From: JBGTIS01 sp041745535
Lineage (GTDB): Bacteria > Bacteroidota > Bacteroidia > Cytophagales > Cyclobacteriaceae
Reading direction: 5' to 3'
DNA: 12,484 nucleotides
Assembly: GCA_041745535.1 (NCBI GenBank)
Contig: JBGTIS010000114.1
Span: 1-12,484 of the forward strand
Positions within the stretch are counted from its first letter, which is position 1. Every line of letters begins with the position of its first letter. The notes under the pieces are model-generated. The model had not been told where the DNA came from and ran no database searches. It saw only the letters and a program-made list of their open reading frames with translations. Of this stretch, positions 1 to 6,734 are shown in pieces. The translations under genes were made by a program, and so were the position numbers.

Positions 1-500
1 ACACTTTTGACAACACCGGAAGACTGCCTGGTAACAAAATTAAATTTCGCCTGGACAGTTACAGGATGGATAGCAAGGGCAGAATAAGGATAAATATTAT
101 AGTAGCGAATGGCTGTCCATTGGCTTAGTCCTTTTGGAGAAAAGTATCTGAGTCGCACGCCACAATATACTTTCTTCTCCAAATACTTCGGCACCCTATA
201 CTGATAACTGGTATTGTTTTTATATGCTGTAGTATAGCTTATTGTGTCAAAAGGCCATGCGCCTTTCCGGGCTAACAAACTATCGTAGGTTTGTAGCGTT
301 TGCATTTCAACAACGAGTGTCGAATCTGGCACTTCCCATTCAATGTTAATTACTTCATCGGGATAAAATATGGTGTTCGGATCAGGTGACAGAATTTCTG
401 GGTGTGGTGAAAAATCGCTATCCGAATCACACCCAGGTAGCACCGAAGCAAGTATGATGAGTGTAATTGAAAATATTGAAGAGATAAATTTTTTTTTCAC
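1..500 (-). CDS. Lipoprotein of unknown function, 5' part (C-terminus beyond window edge)
   Basis: An open frame of 166 codons starts at a GTG (500-498) and runs off the left edge with no stop. The N-terminus is a typical lipoprotein signal: three lysines at residues 2-4, a hydrophobic stretch from about 5 to 21, and a lipobox LPGC with the lipidated cysteine at residue 24, followed by the acidic run DSDSD. After a proline-rich linker (SPDPNT) comes a beta-rich segment with aromatic residues that looks like an Ig or fibronectin-III-like fold, but I do not recognise a family. The GTG was chosen because an in-frame TAG lies four codons upstream and no ATG occurs before the signal peptide. The purine-rich sequence GGAAAG directly abuts the GTG, which is too close for an ordinary ribosome site, so translation may depend on the small upstream frame at 544-497. 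Cell-envelope location is well supported; function is unknown. Confidence 0.8.
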   Translation of the reverse strand, partial: MKKKFISSIFSITLIILASVLPGCDSDSDFSPHPEILSPDPNTIFYPDEVINIEWEVPDSTLVVEMQTLQTYDSLLARKGAWPFDTISYTTAYKNNTSYQYRVPKYLEKKVYCGVRLRYFSPKGLSQWTAIRYYNIYPYSALAIHPVTVQAKFNFVTRQSSGVVKS

Positions 501-544
501 CTTTCCAAACTAATACTTTGATCACTGTTTTGCTTACCATTCAT
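497..544 (-). CDS. Possible 15-codon leader ORF coupled to the lipoprotein
   Basis: A tiny frame starts at ATG 544-542 and encodes MNGKQNSDQSISLER. It is preceded by AGGAAACAG, the best Shine-Dalgarno-like sequence in this region, about 7 bases upstream. Its stop TGA (499-497) overlaps the GTG start of the lipoprotein by two bases (GTGA). This arrangement fits translational coupling, with ribosomes terminating here and restarting at the poorly spaced GTG. It may also be chance, because so short a frame carries little statistical weight. Confidence 0.3.
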   Translation of the reverse strand: MNGKQNSDQSISLER

Positions 545-681
545 TCTGTTTCCTGTTGACCGGATAAATTCATCGCGATTTATATCAATGGATGTTTTTG
601 GTACTGTAAGATAAAAATTATATGCAAACAGTCAATAAAATTTCAGTTTCTTACGATTATTATCACCAATAAGAGCCTGGC

Positions 682-2277
682 TCATGGTTTCGAGTTATGA
701 ATTCGCGCGGATAGTTGTTTGGCTTCAGCGATAATTTCAGGCGGATAGTTATTCAATTCCAGTATTCTGATGGCATTGGTGGTGGTAAGGCTGCCAGGTT
801 TGATTTTGTAATCGAAGGAAATAGTGTTATGGTCAACCACCTCGGTGAAATGATACAAACTGTAGGTATCCTGTAAATACGCTGCCAGTTCCAGATCGTG
901 CGTAGAGATAAAAACGATATTAGCTTCACCATTCAAATAGGTCAACACCGATTTACCGGCCGCGATGCGTTCTACTGTATTGGTACCTTTGAACATTTCG
1001 TCCAGCAAAAACAGGTTTCGCGCACCCGACCTGCTTTCTTCCAGCATCTTTTTAATGGTGAGTACTTCCTCAAAATAATAACTCTTATCGCTCATGATAT
1101 CATCGGATATGCGGATGGCGGAATGTACTTTGAGCCGGGGCATTACCAATTCTCGCGCGAAGCAGGTGTTGATGGTCTGCGCCGCAATCACATTAATGCC
1201 TATGGTACGGATAAAAGTTGTTTTGCCCGACATGTTAGAACCCGTTAGTAAAACAGATTTATTATGAAGTTCAATGGAATTTGAAACATAGTTATCCAGC
1301 AACGGATGATACACCTCTCTGGCAGCAATCTGTTGCTGTTTTTCAGTAAAAGTGGGGCGGGCATAATAGGCCAATCCTTCTCTGAAAGCGGAAATGGAAA
1401 TAGCGACATCCGTTTCGCCAACAAACTGATAAACCTGATGAAGCTGTGCTCTTTTTGAGTCAAGAATTTTCAATACACTAAACAATAAAATAGGTTCAAT
1501 CAGAAATAAAGCCTTTACGATTTCAAATATGTAATCAACCAGAAGGCCTATCTCACTCTGTAGGCTTGCCTCAAGTTTAAAAACAGACATCCGGTACCCC
1601 ATGCTATCAATGGTTTTGCTGGCTGCGCTTAGTTCCTGATGATCCTCCGGTAATACGTTTAGTTTCAGTAATTCTTTGGCCACCTGGTTTAACAGTAACA
1701 GTTGCCGGATCGCCCCGCCGTATTGATGCAGATTATTCTTATTCCAATAATGAATAATGTAGTTAATTACCAGTATAAAGATCAGGAGGATGATTAACTG
1801 AGGAAAAAAGTAGACCAACAGCACCGATGATATGCTGAGTAAAGAAAGCAATTGCACCAGCCAAAACCAGGTGGGCTTCGTCATATAGGGCTTCTGAAAT
1901 AAGGAAGGAATATAATACGCTTCATGATGGTTGAGCTTGGCCAGTTGAAGTAAGATAGATACTTTCAGCGCTGGGTTTTGTTCAAAAAAACCAATTAAAC
2001 GCTCAAACCGATCACACCGCTTTTTATGCTTGGGAATGGTTCTTAAAATATGATACAAATACTGTTGCCCTACCCGAGAGGTAGTCCGGTCTGCGAACAT
2101 AAATAATTCATCCAAATCCAGATCCTGATAGGTTTTATCTGAAATAACCTGTAAAACATCCAATTTATCGTTGTGCAGGAAGTATCTTTCAATAAAATCG
2201 AAGTCAAAAGCCTCACTTTTAACTTTATAATAGGTACTGATTAGTTTTTCCTTTTGCTTCTTTTTCGATCCAAACAT
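682..2277 (-). CDS. MutS-family ATPase with predicted membrane segments
   Basis: The 531-residue protein carries the MutS C-terminal ATPase: Walker A GSNMSGKT at 346-353, Walker B NLFLLDE at 421-427, and the STHD motif at 458-461. The preceding region (about 240-320, ending near YYARPTF) resembles the MutS core/lever helices. It lacks the N-terminal mismatch-recognition domain, and there is no Phe-X-Glu mismatch-binding motif, so it is not a canonical mismatch-repair MutS. Residues about 137-176 are strongly hydrophobic and probably form two membrane helices (around 137-157 and 159-177), which suggests a membrane-tethered MutS paralogue of the kind usually annotated 'MutS-related protein' in Bacteroidota. 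Its role is unproven. The ATG at 2277 sits after an A/T-rich leader. The gene stands alone, separated by 634 bp from the gene upstream in the same direction. Confidence 0.9.
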   Translation of the reverse strand: MFGSKKKQKEKLISTYYKVKSEAFDFDFIERYFLHNDKLDVLQVISDKTYQDLDLDELFMFADRTTSRVGQQYLYHILRTIPKHKKRCDRFERLIGFFEQNPALKVSILLQLAKLNHHEAYYIPSLFQKPYMTKPTWFWLVQLLSLLSISSVLLVYFFPQLIILLIFILVINYIIHYWNKNNLHQYGGAIRQLLLLNQVAKELLKLNVLPEDHQELSAASKTIDSMGYRMSVFKLEASLQSEIGLLVDYIFEIVKALFLIEPILLFSVLKILDSKRAQLHQVYQFVGETDVAISISAFREGLAYYARPTFTEKQQQIAAREVYHPLLDNYVSNSIELHNKSVLLTGSNMSGKTTFIRTIGINVIAAQTINTCFARELVMPRLKVHSAIRISDDIMSDKSYYFEEVLTIKKMLEESRSGARNLFLLDEMFKGTNTVERIAAGKSVLTYLNGEANIVFISTHDLELAAYLQDTYSLYHFTEVVDHNTISFDYKIKPGSLTTTNAIRILELNNYPPEIIAEAKQLSARIHNSKP

Positions 2278-2340
2278 GTTTTACATTATTTTGGCTAAGG
2301 ACAAAACCAGTATCTGGTTAAACCTCCGATACAAGTCTTT

Positions 2341-2374
2341 CAACAATGTAGCAGAATCCACTTAATCATACAAA
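2341..2374 (-). promoter_or_regulatory. Candidate Bacteroidota-type promoter for the MutS-like gene
   Basis: On the minus strand a TTTG (2374-2371) is followed, after 20 bases, by TACATTGT, a partial match to the Bacteroidota -33/-7 pattern TTTG ... TAnnTTTG. It lies about 65 bases upstream of the start codon. The -7 match is incomplete, so this is a weak call. Confidence 0.22.
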
Positions 2375-2430
2375 CCGCTTATACAGATATTGGCGTGGAG
2401 GTACTGGCAGCTTTGCTTTATCGTTTGCGA

Positions 2431-2826
2431 GGATGTACGGCTGTATTTTTAAGCAGGTGGACATAAATTTTAAGGCATCCCCGGATGAGGCTGGGCCGAA
2501 TTCCGGGGTCCCATGAAGCGGGTGCCGGAATTCGGCAAGGCCTCATCCGGCAAGGAGTACTTTATTATTTTTGTCCACCTGCTTAATGTTGAATGTATGG
2601 ATGAGCAGGTGTACGGCTATACTTTTAATGTCGAATGTGCCACCGTGCAGGTGCACGGACGTATATGTAACGTCGAATGTACTGTCGTGCAGGTGCACGG
2701 TTGTACTTTTAACATCGCATGTGCCACTGTGCAGGTGCGCAGGTGTACCTGTAACCTTGCAGGTGTAGGTGAGCAGGCGCACGGCTATACTTTCAACCTC
2801 GAATATACGGCCGAGCAGGTACATCC
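2431..2826. repeat. 42-bp tandem repeat array (six units, first split by an insertion)
   Basis: Five consecutive 42-bp units lie at 2617-2658, 2659-2700, 2701-2742, 2743-2784 and 2785-2826. They share a pattern of the form yTATACTTTTAAygTCGAATG followed by a GTGCAGGTGCACGG-like end, and they diverge gradually to the right. A sixth unit is split: 2431-2448 plus 2587-2616, with a palindromic insertion between. Because 42 is a multiple of three, several frames on both strands stay open and give 14-residue periodic peptides (for example TFNVECATVQVHG), but none has protein-like complexity or a supported start. I read the array as intergenic repeat rather than a gene. The flanks 2278-2430 and 2827-2911 show no gene, apart from a possible promoter for the MutS-like gene. 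Confidence 0.8.
2453..2582. mobile_element. Palindromic MITE-like element flanked by TTAA duplications
   Basis: The 130-bp element is bounded by TTAA at 2449-2452 and 2583-2586. Its ends are perfect 11-bp inverted repeats, GCAGGTGGACA (2453-2463) and TGTCCACCTGC (2572-2582). Inside is a second inverted repeat, 2481-2506 against 2525-2550, which matches at 23 of 26 positions and surrounds an 18-base loop. Removing the element and one TTAA rejoins 2431-2452 to 2587-2616 and restores a regular 42-bp repeat unit that aligns with its neighbours without a gap. That empty-site reconstruction supports real insertion with TTAA target duplication. It has no coding capacity, so it would need a transposase supplied in trans. 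TTAA targeting is known for IS1380/piggyBac-type elements; linking it to those is inference. Confidence 0.7.
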
Positions 2827-2911
2827 CGATGGCTGTAGGGTTTACCGCTGTGTAGGGCACCCGTTTTGGAGGTTAATTGTACAGTTGTTGGGGCAGAGGG
2901 ATATTCTTATC

Positions 2912-4627
2912 TCACTTCAACGAAAAGATCAGCGCCTGGTAAGGTTGCAGGGTTATCGTTTCCGCTTCCATGACCACCGACTCATAATTATTGATTACCG
3001 TCTCGTTGATTGCACTGGTTTCGGGAAGTTTTGTGCGGGCATTCCGGTTGGTAAAATTCAGAAGTACCAGCATTTTTTCACCATCCAGTTGTCTGGTGTA
3101 AGCATAAATATCCGGATGATCTGGTTGCGGCAGTTTGTAATCGCCATACACTAACACAGGATTACTTTTCCTTAACTGCACCATGCTTTTGAAGTAGTTC
3201 AGCATAGAATTCGGATCTTTCTCCTGAGCCGCCACATTAATTTCCGCGTAATTTTCATTTACAGGCAACCAGGGCGTACCTGTGGTAAAGCCGGCATGTG
3301 CTGCCTCATTCCACTGCATGGGTGTGCGGCCATTGTCGCGAGACGAAAACTTTAAATTAGTTAAATAGGTTGCCGCATCTCCGCCTTCATTCAGCACTTT
3401 TTTATACCCATTAATGGCGGCAATATCCTGATACTGCTGTATGCTGTCGAAGCCGATGTTGGTCATCCCCAGTTCGTCGCCGTAATAGCAATAAGGCGTA
3501 CCCCGCATGCTCAGTATAAAAGTATTCAGCATTTTGGCGGAAGCAGCCCTGAAGGCAGGGCTATCATTCCCAAATCTGCTCACCAGCCTGGCCTGGTCAT
3601 GGTTGGAAAGGAATACAGATAACCACCCTTGTTTGGCAAATGCGCTGTCCCAGCGGGAAAACACTTCCTTAAAATGCGCCAGACTGTATCCTTCCGGTTT
3701 GGCGATATCTACCCCATCAAACGCATACGCCATATTGAGTTCATTGCGGTCTTCATCCACCAGATTGTGCGCATCTTCAAATGAATTGCCCGCTCCCTCT
3801 GCCACGCTCATTACATCGTATTTACTGAATACCTCTTCATTCATTTCTTGTAAATATTCGTGTAAATTGCCCTGCATGGCATAGTAGCGTGTAAAGTTTT
3901 CTTCAAAGCCTTTCGGGAAAGCAGGAAAAGTAGTGTCTTTGGCAGCAAACTGGAAGGCATCTAACCGGAAACCATCCACGCCTTTCTCTGCCCAGAACTT
4001 CATAATGTCATACACTTCCTGTCGGACTTTGGGATTTTCCCAGTTCAGATCGGGTTGTTTCTGCGAGAAATAGTGCAGGTAATAGGCATTGGTAGTAGAG
4101 TCGTACTTCCAGGCATCGCCCTTTTCATCGAACAGGCTATACCGGTAATTCGGTTTTCCTTTTTCAGCGGGCCACCAATGGTAATAATCCCGATATGGGT
4201 TATCCCTTGCGCTTCTTGACTGTTTAAACCATTCGTGCTCGTCGCTGCTATGGTTCACCACCACATCCATCACCAGTTTGATGCCTCGCTGGTACATACC
4301 TTCGAGCATAAGGTCAAAATCAGCCATAATATTGCGATAATCGCTTACATCATAGCCATTGTCGTCGTTGGCAGAACTGTAAATGGGATTAAGCCAGACC
4401 GCCGTTACGCCCAAACCTTTGATATAATCCAGTTGCTCCACAATTCCCTTCAGATCGCCCACACCATCGCCATCAGTATCTTTAAAACTACGCGGGTAAA
4501 TCTGATAAATAACCGCTTCTTTCCACCATTTTTCCGAGGTCTGAGCACGGTCTTTTTCCTGTTCTGTACTGTTTACACAACTACAGAAAATCATCATGAT
4601 CAATACGACGAAAGAAAATCTATTCAT
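2912..4627 (-). CDS. GH13 alpha-glucosidase, lipoprotein
   Basis: This 571-residue exo-acting alpha-glucosidase of glycoside hydrolase family 13 should release glucose from the ends of short alpha-glucans. A signal peptide with a lipobox-like end (IFCSC, lipidated Cys17) predicts an envelope lipoprotein. The catalytic (beta/alpha)8 barrel begins near residue 34 and shows the calcium loop DTDGDGVGD (50-58), DVVVNH (121-126), GFRLDAF with nucleophile Asp223, VAEG with acid/base Glu277, and NHD with Asp344. QPDLNW (191-196) and RTPMQW (434-439) are hallmarks of the oligo-1,6-glucosidase/alpha-glucosidase subgroup. Ala224 directly after the nucleophile, where isomaltase-type enzymes carry valine, favours alpha-1,4 over alpha-1,6 substrates; this is an inference from family knowledge. 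The C-terminal beta domain covers about 500-571. No SusC/SusD genes flank it in this window. Length is normal for the family, and all catalytic residues are present. Confidence 0.93.
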   Translation of the reverse strand: MNRFSFVVLIMMIFCSCVNSTEQEKDRAQTSEKWWKEAVIYQIYPRSFKDTDGDGVGDLKGIVEQLDYIKGLGVTAVWLNPIYSSANDDNGYDVSDYRNIMADFDLMLEGMYQRGIKLVMDVVVNHSSDEHEWFKQSRSARDNPYRDYYHWWPAEKGKPNYRYSLFDEKGDAWKYDSTTNAYYLHYFSQKQPDLNWENPKVRQEVYDIMKFWAEKGVDGFRLDAFQFAAKDTTFPAFPKGFEENFTRYYAMQGNLHEYLQEMNEEVFSKYDVMSVAEGAGNSFEDAHNLVDEDRNELNMAYAFDGVDIAKPEGYSLAHFKEVFSRWDSAFAKQGWLSVFLSNHDQARLVSRFGNDSPAFRAASAKMLNTFILSMRGTPYCYYGDELGMTNIGFDSIQQYQDIAAINGYKKVLNEGGDAATYLTNLKFSSRDNGRTPMQWNEAAHAGFTTGTPWLPVNENYAEINVAAQEKDPNSMLNYFKSMVQLRKSNPVLVYGDYKLPQPDHPDIYAYTRQLDGEKMLVLLNFTNRNARTKLPETSAINETVINNYESVVMEAETITLQPYQALIFSLK

Positions 4628-4783
4628 GATTTGTATGCGTTTTTATTTATTAGAAATAGCGAGTTTTTAACGCTTAACAGCTGGATATGGCGCGTGCCTC
4701 TAGACCATTTATCTATCTACTAAAGTCTCTGTTCTGCAAAGCGCTATCTAATAATCACATATAGGCATGCGCTATATCGTTTG

Positions 4784-4909
4784 TTACTCACCGTCTTTTA
4801 GCCAGATTTTGATCTCATCAATATATTCAGGAAGAGTCATTTGTTGGATTTCTGTATCGGCAAATCCTTCAGCTTCTGTTGCACTGTGCTTTCCTGCATA
4901 CTTCATCAT
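4784..4909 (-). pseudogene. Detached C-terminal segment of the TIR/deoxyribosyltransferase-like gene
   Basis: A 41-codon frame starts at ATG 4909 and overlaps the end of the upstream gene by 41 bases in another frame. Its peptide (beginning MMKYAGKHSATEAEGF, ending in EYIDEIKIWLKDGE) has the look of a C-terminal helix pair. It joins the upstream protein directly if one A is removed from the A8 run at 4909-4916 (plus-strand T8), giving one 219-residue protein. The tail after the run in the zero frame (NDEVCRKAQCNRS) looks like out-of-frame filler. From memory, relatives of the upstream protein end in a similar Tyr-rich helix with a terminal Trp-Leu. The alternative is a separate small gene, since AGGAAAA stands just before its ATG. 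Confidence 0.6.
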
Positions 4910-5444
4910 TTTTTTTCCTGTAGAGGTTAGTGTTAAATTCTATAAAATCAGAATATATTTTATCTGAACTATTTAGATTTCTAAGTCCAACAGTTTCAGA
5001 GAACCAAGACCTTAGGCATTCAACTAGCTTTTTTGGGATGTCTTCATGACTTTTAATATCAAATCCATTGATATCAGATATAGCCTTCATGTAATCGTAT
5101 CTTTCTGTTTCAAGTATCAGTGACCTTCGATCTGAAAACTCTGGGTTAAATCTTCTCAAGCCATAGTCAATTCCGAGTTCAAAAGGCATATTTAGCCGAT
5201 AATATTCGTCAATTGATTTAGCTTGAAGCCTTGATAGATCGTGGATTCCATATTTAGACTCCTGTATTAATCTTATGATTTTTTCAAGTCTGGAAAGGCC
5301 TGAATCTGATGATTCTAGAGAAATTCTTGGATTAAATCCGAAATATACAACAGTGAATACAAGGGTCCTTAGAAGCTCAAAGTACCTATCATCAAAAGGG
5401 CAATTGATGAAAACGTTCTTATCATAGTCTTTGTGTTTGTCCAC
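4869..5444 (-). CDS. Small TIR/nucleoside-deoxyribosyltransferase-like protein, C-terminus frameshifted
   Basis: The 191-residue product has a strand-like NVFINCPFDD (10-19), then FGFNPRISLESSDSG (35-49), SKYGIHDLS (63-71), NMPFELGIDYG (85-95) and an ISDINGFDIKSH segment (122-133). I recognise this as a widespread family of about 180-220 residues, usually called hypothetical. The order of strands and the conserved Glu89 in MPFELG resemble TIR-domain and nucleoside 2-deoxyribosyltransferase folds, which cleave N-glycosidic bonds in NAD or nucleosides; the activity is an inference. The start is a GTG (5444-5442) that overlaps the TAG stop of the DUF2188 gene by one base (TAGTG), indicating coupled translation. 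The C-terminus appears lost at an A8 run (4909-4916), where the frame moves to the small ORF ending at 4784. The gene is visibly richer in A+T than its metabolic neighbours, which fits acquisition by transfer. Confidence 0.7.
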   Translation of the reverse strand: MDKHKDYDKNVFINCPFDDRYFELLRTLVFTVVYFGFNPRISLESSDSGLSRLEKIIRLIQESKYGIHDLSRLQAKSIDEYYRLNMPFELGIDYGLRRFNPEFSDRRSLILETERYDYMKAISDINGFDIKSHEDIPKKLVECLRSWFSETVGLRNLNSSDKIYSDFIEFNTNLYRKKNDEVCRKAQCNRS

Positions 5445-5683
5445 TAGTGCTTTTTATCTTTTGGAGGGAAAGGATCTTTTCCGTAAGAATTCCTATTTTG
5501 AATAGTTCCATCTTTGCGGTGAATGAATAATTCTGTGCGTTCTCTTTTACTCAATTGTTTGCCGTATTCAATAGCTTGAGCTTTGGTATCGAAAGACTTT
5601 GAAGACTTAGGTGATCCTGATTTTTTCACAGCCCATCCCCCCTTTTGATCCGATGGTATTACGTGATTTGATTTTCTTGCCAT
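5444..5683 (-). CDS. DUF2188 family small protein
   Basis: This 79-residue protein spans a complete DUF2188 domain: HVIPSDQKGGWAVKKSG near the start (residues 7-23), a central helix with a SFDTKAQAIEYGKQL pattern (30-44), and a closing HRKDGTIQNRNSYGKDP motif (55-71) followed by a Pro/Lys-rich tail. The biochemical role of the family is not established. The fold is small and basic, and the Gly-Gly-Trp and His-X-X-Asp-Gly motifs are its signature. It is the first gene of a two-gene unit; its stop TAG overlaps the next gene's GTG. The leader before the ATG is A/T-rich with no clear Shine-Dalgarno sequence, normal for Bacteroidota. The gene follows the galactarate operon by 94 bp with a hairpin between, so it probably has its own promoter. 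Confidence 0.85.
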   Translation of the reverse strand: MARKSNHVIPSDQKGGWAVKKSGSPKSSKSFDTKAQAIEYGKQLSKRERTELFIHRKDGTIQNRNSYGKDPFPPKDKKH

Positions 5684-5729
5684 TTCATTATTTTGTACTT
5701 TTATAGTTTACGAATTTTGAAATAATTTC

Positions 5730-5751
5730 GTTACTCCAAATGGTGAGTAAC
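5730..5751 (-). terminator. Candidate hairpin terminator of the galactarate operon
   Basis: GTTACTC (5730-5736) and GAGTAAC (5745-5751) form a perfect 7-bp stem with an 8-base loop, starting 27 bases beyond the kdgD stop. On the minus strand it is followed by GAAATTATTT, which is only moderately T-rich, so termination strength is uncertain. It separates kdgD from the DUF2188 cassette. Confidence 0.4.
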
Positions 5752-5777
5752 AATTGGATAAACCCTCGTTCAGTAAT

Positions 5778-6701
5778 TTATGCCAGAAGATGGGCTGACT
5801 GCTGGATCATGTTCCTTAAAACCTCAACTTCTTCTTGTGTGGGCATCGTCAAAGGTGCTCTCACATCACCCGCACTGCGGCCAATGATTTTCGCGCCCGC
5901 TTTAATCAAACTCACGGCATAGCCTTTCTTTTTACTTCTTAATCGGACAAAAGGTATATAGAAATTCTTGAGAATACTGGCGACGAGTTCCTTGTTACCC
6001 GCTCTTAAACTGGTATAATACAGGTTGGCTAATTCGGGGACAAAATTGAAAACTGCCGACGAATACGTATTGACGCCAATAGACAAATACGCTTCCGCGA
6101 TAATCTCTGCCGTGGGCACGCCACCAATATAGGAAAGGCGATTGCCCACTGATTTGATGGTGTCGTTCAGTTCCTGCATATTCCCCGTTCCATCTTTCAA
6201 GCCAATAAAATTATCGCAGTTATCCGCTAGTTTTTGAATATAATCGCTTGATAACACGCTATTGGCCCGGTTATAATAAATAACGGGAAGGCTGGTATGG
6301 TCCATAATGGTTTTGGCATATTGATACGTGCCGTCTGCCGGACATTCGGTAAGATAAGGTGGCATCAGTAATAAGGCATTCATGCCCGCTTTTTCCGCGA
6401 TTTTCGCGAAAGCAATGGCTTCAGGAATACTGCGGCCCACACTCGAAATCATAGGTACTTTGGCTTTCACTACACTGGAAGTTACTTCTACAATTTGCTT
6501 GTATTCGTGCTCCGACAATGAGAAAAACTCACCTGTTCCACCTGCTACAAATATGGAAGATACCTGGTGGGTTACAAACCATTCTAACCGGGTCGCATAC
6601 GTGTCGGGGTTGAACTGACCGTTTTCATCCATATCAGTGATGGGGAAAGATAATAAACCGTCCTGAAGAGAAGCTTTAATTTGTGTTAAGGATAATGACA
6701 T
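5778..6701 (-). CDS. kdgD: 5-dehydro-4-deoxyglucarate dehydratase (decarboxylating)
   Basis: This 307-residue cytosolic enzyme of the DapA/N-acetylneuraminate-lyase superfamily converts 5-dehydro-4-deoxy-D-glucarate to 2,5-dioxopentanoate, water and CO2, the second step after galactarate or glucarate dehydration. The sequence shows the carboxylate-binding loop AGGTGEFFSLS (53-63), whose GEFF form is typical of KdgD rather than DapA. It also has the catalytic tyrosine in IYYNRAN (Tyr143) and the Schiff-base lysine in GLKDGTGN (Lys169). A GGVPTAE motif (193-199) follows. Length is standard. It is the last gene of the gntP-garD-kdgD operon, 33 bp after garD, and its context with a galactarate-type dehydratase supports the substrate. 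The next enzyme, 2,5-dioxopentanoate (2-oxoglutarate semialdehyde) dehydrogenase, is absent from the window. Confidence 0.93.
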   Translation of the reverse strand: MSLSLTQIKASLQDGLLSFPITDMDENGQFNPDTYATRLEWFVTHQVSSIFVAGGTGEFFSLSEHEYKQIVEVTSSVVKAKVPMISSVGRSIPEAIAFAKIAEKAGMNALLLMPPYLTECPADGTYQYAKTIMDHTSLPVIYYNRANSVLSSDYIQKLADNCDNFIGLKDGTGNMQELNDTIKSVGNRLSYIGGVPTAEIIAEAYLSIGVNTYSSAVFNFVPELANLYYTSLRAGNKELVASILKNFYIPFVRLRSKKKGYAVSLIKAGAKIIGRSAGDVRAPLTMPTQEEVEVLRNMIQQSAHLLA

Positions 6702-6734
6702 TGATCTAATTTTGAATGAATAAATTATTATAGT

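Larger units (their letters stand above)
4782..5753. repeat. 12-bp inverted repeat at the two edges of the two-gene cassette
   Basis: TTGTTACTCACC (4782-4793) has its exact reverse complement GGTGAGTAACAA at 5742-5753. The left copy covers the last codons of the rejoined C-terminal frame and the right copy lies 59 bases upstream of the DUF2188 start, so the pair encloses the cassette almost exactly. The right copy is also part of a hairpin at 5730-5751. A 12-bp match over this distance can arise by chance at a level of a few percent, so its meaning is uncertain. Confidence 0.35.

Noticed and set aside
600..640. Sigma-70-like promoter TTGACT/TATAAT upstream of the lipoprotein
   Set aside because: The two hexamers are only about 7 bases apart on the minus strand, far from the required spacing, and Bacteroidota promoters differ from this consensus.
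2431..2826. CRISPR array
   Set aside because: Units are contiguous 42-bp tandem repeats without unique spacers, and no cas genes are present.
2543..2860. Minus-strand open frame of 105 codons across the repeat array
   Set aside because: It consists only of 14-residue translations of the tandem repeat and reaches into the palindromic insertion; no family resemblance or start signal supports it.
2513..3154. Long plus-strand open frame of 213 codons with repeated TFNVEC-like peptides
   Set aside because: Its first half is the 42-bp repeat array and the palindromic element, and its second half overlaps the GH13 C-terminus antisense. Open frames also exist on the other strand because the period is a multiple of three.
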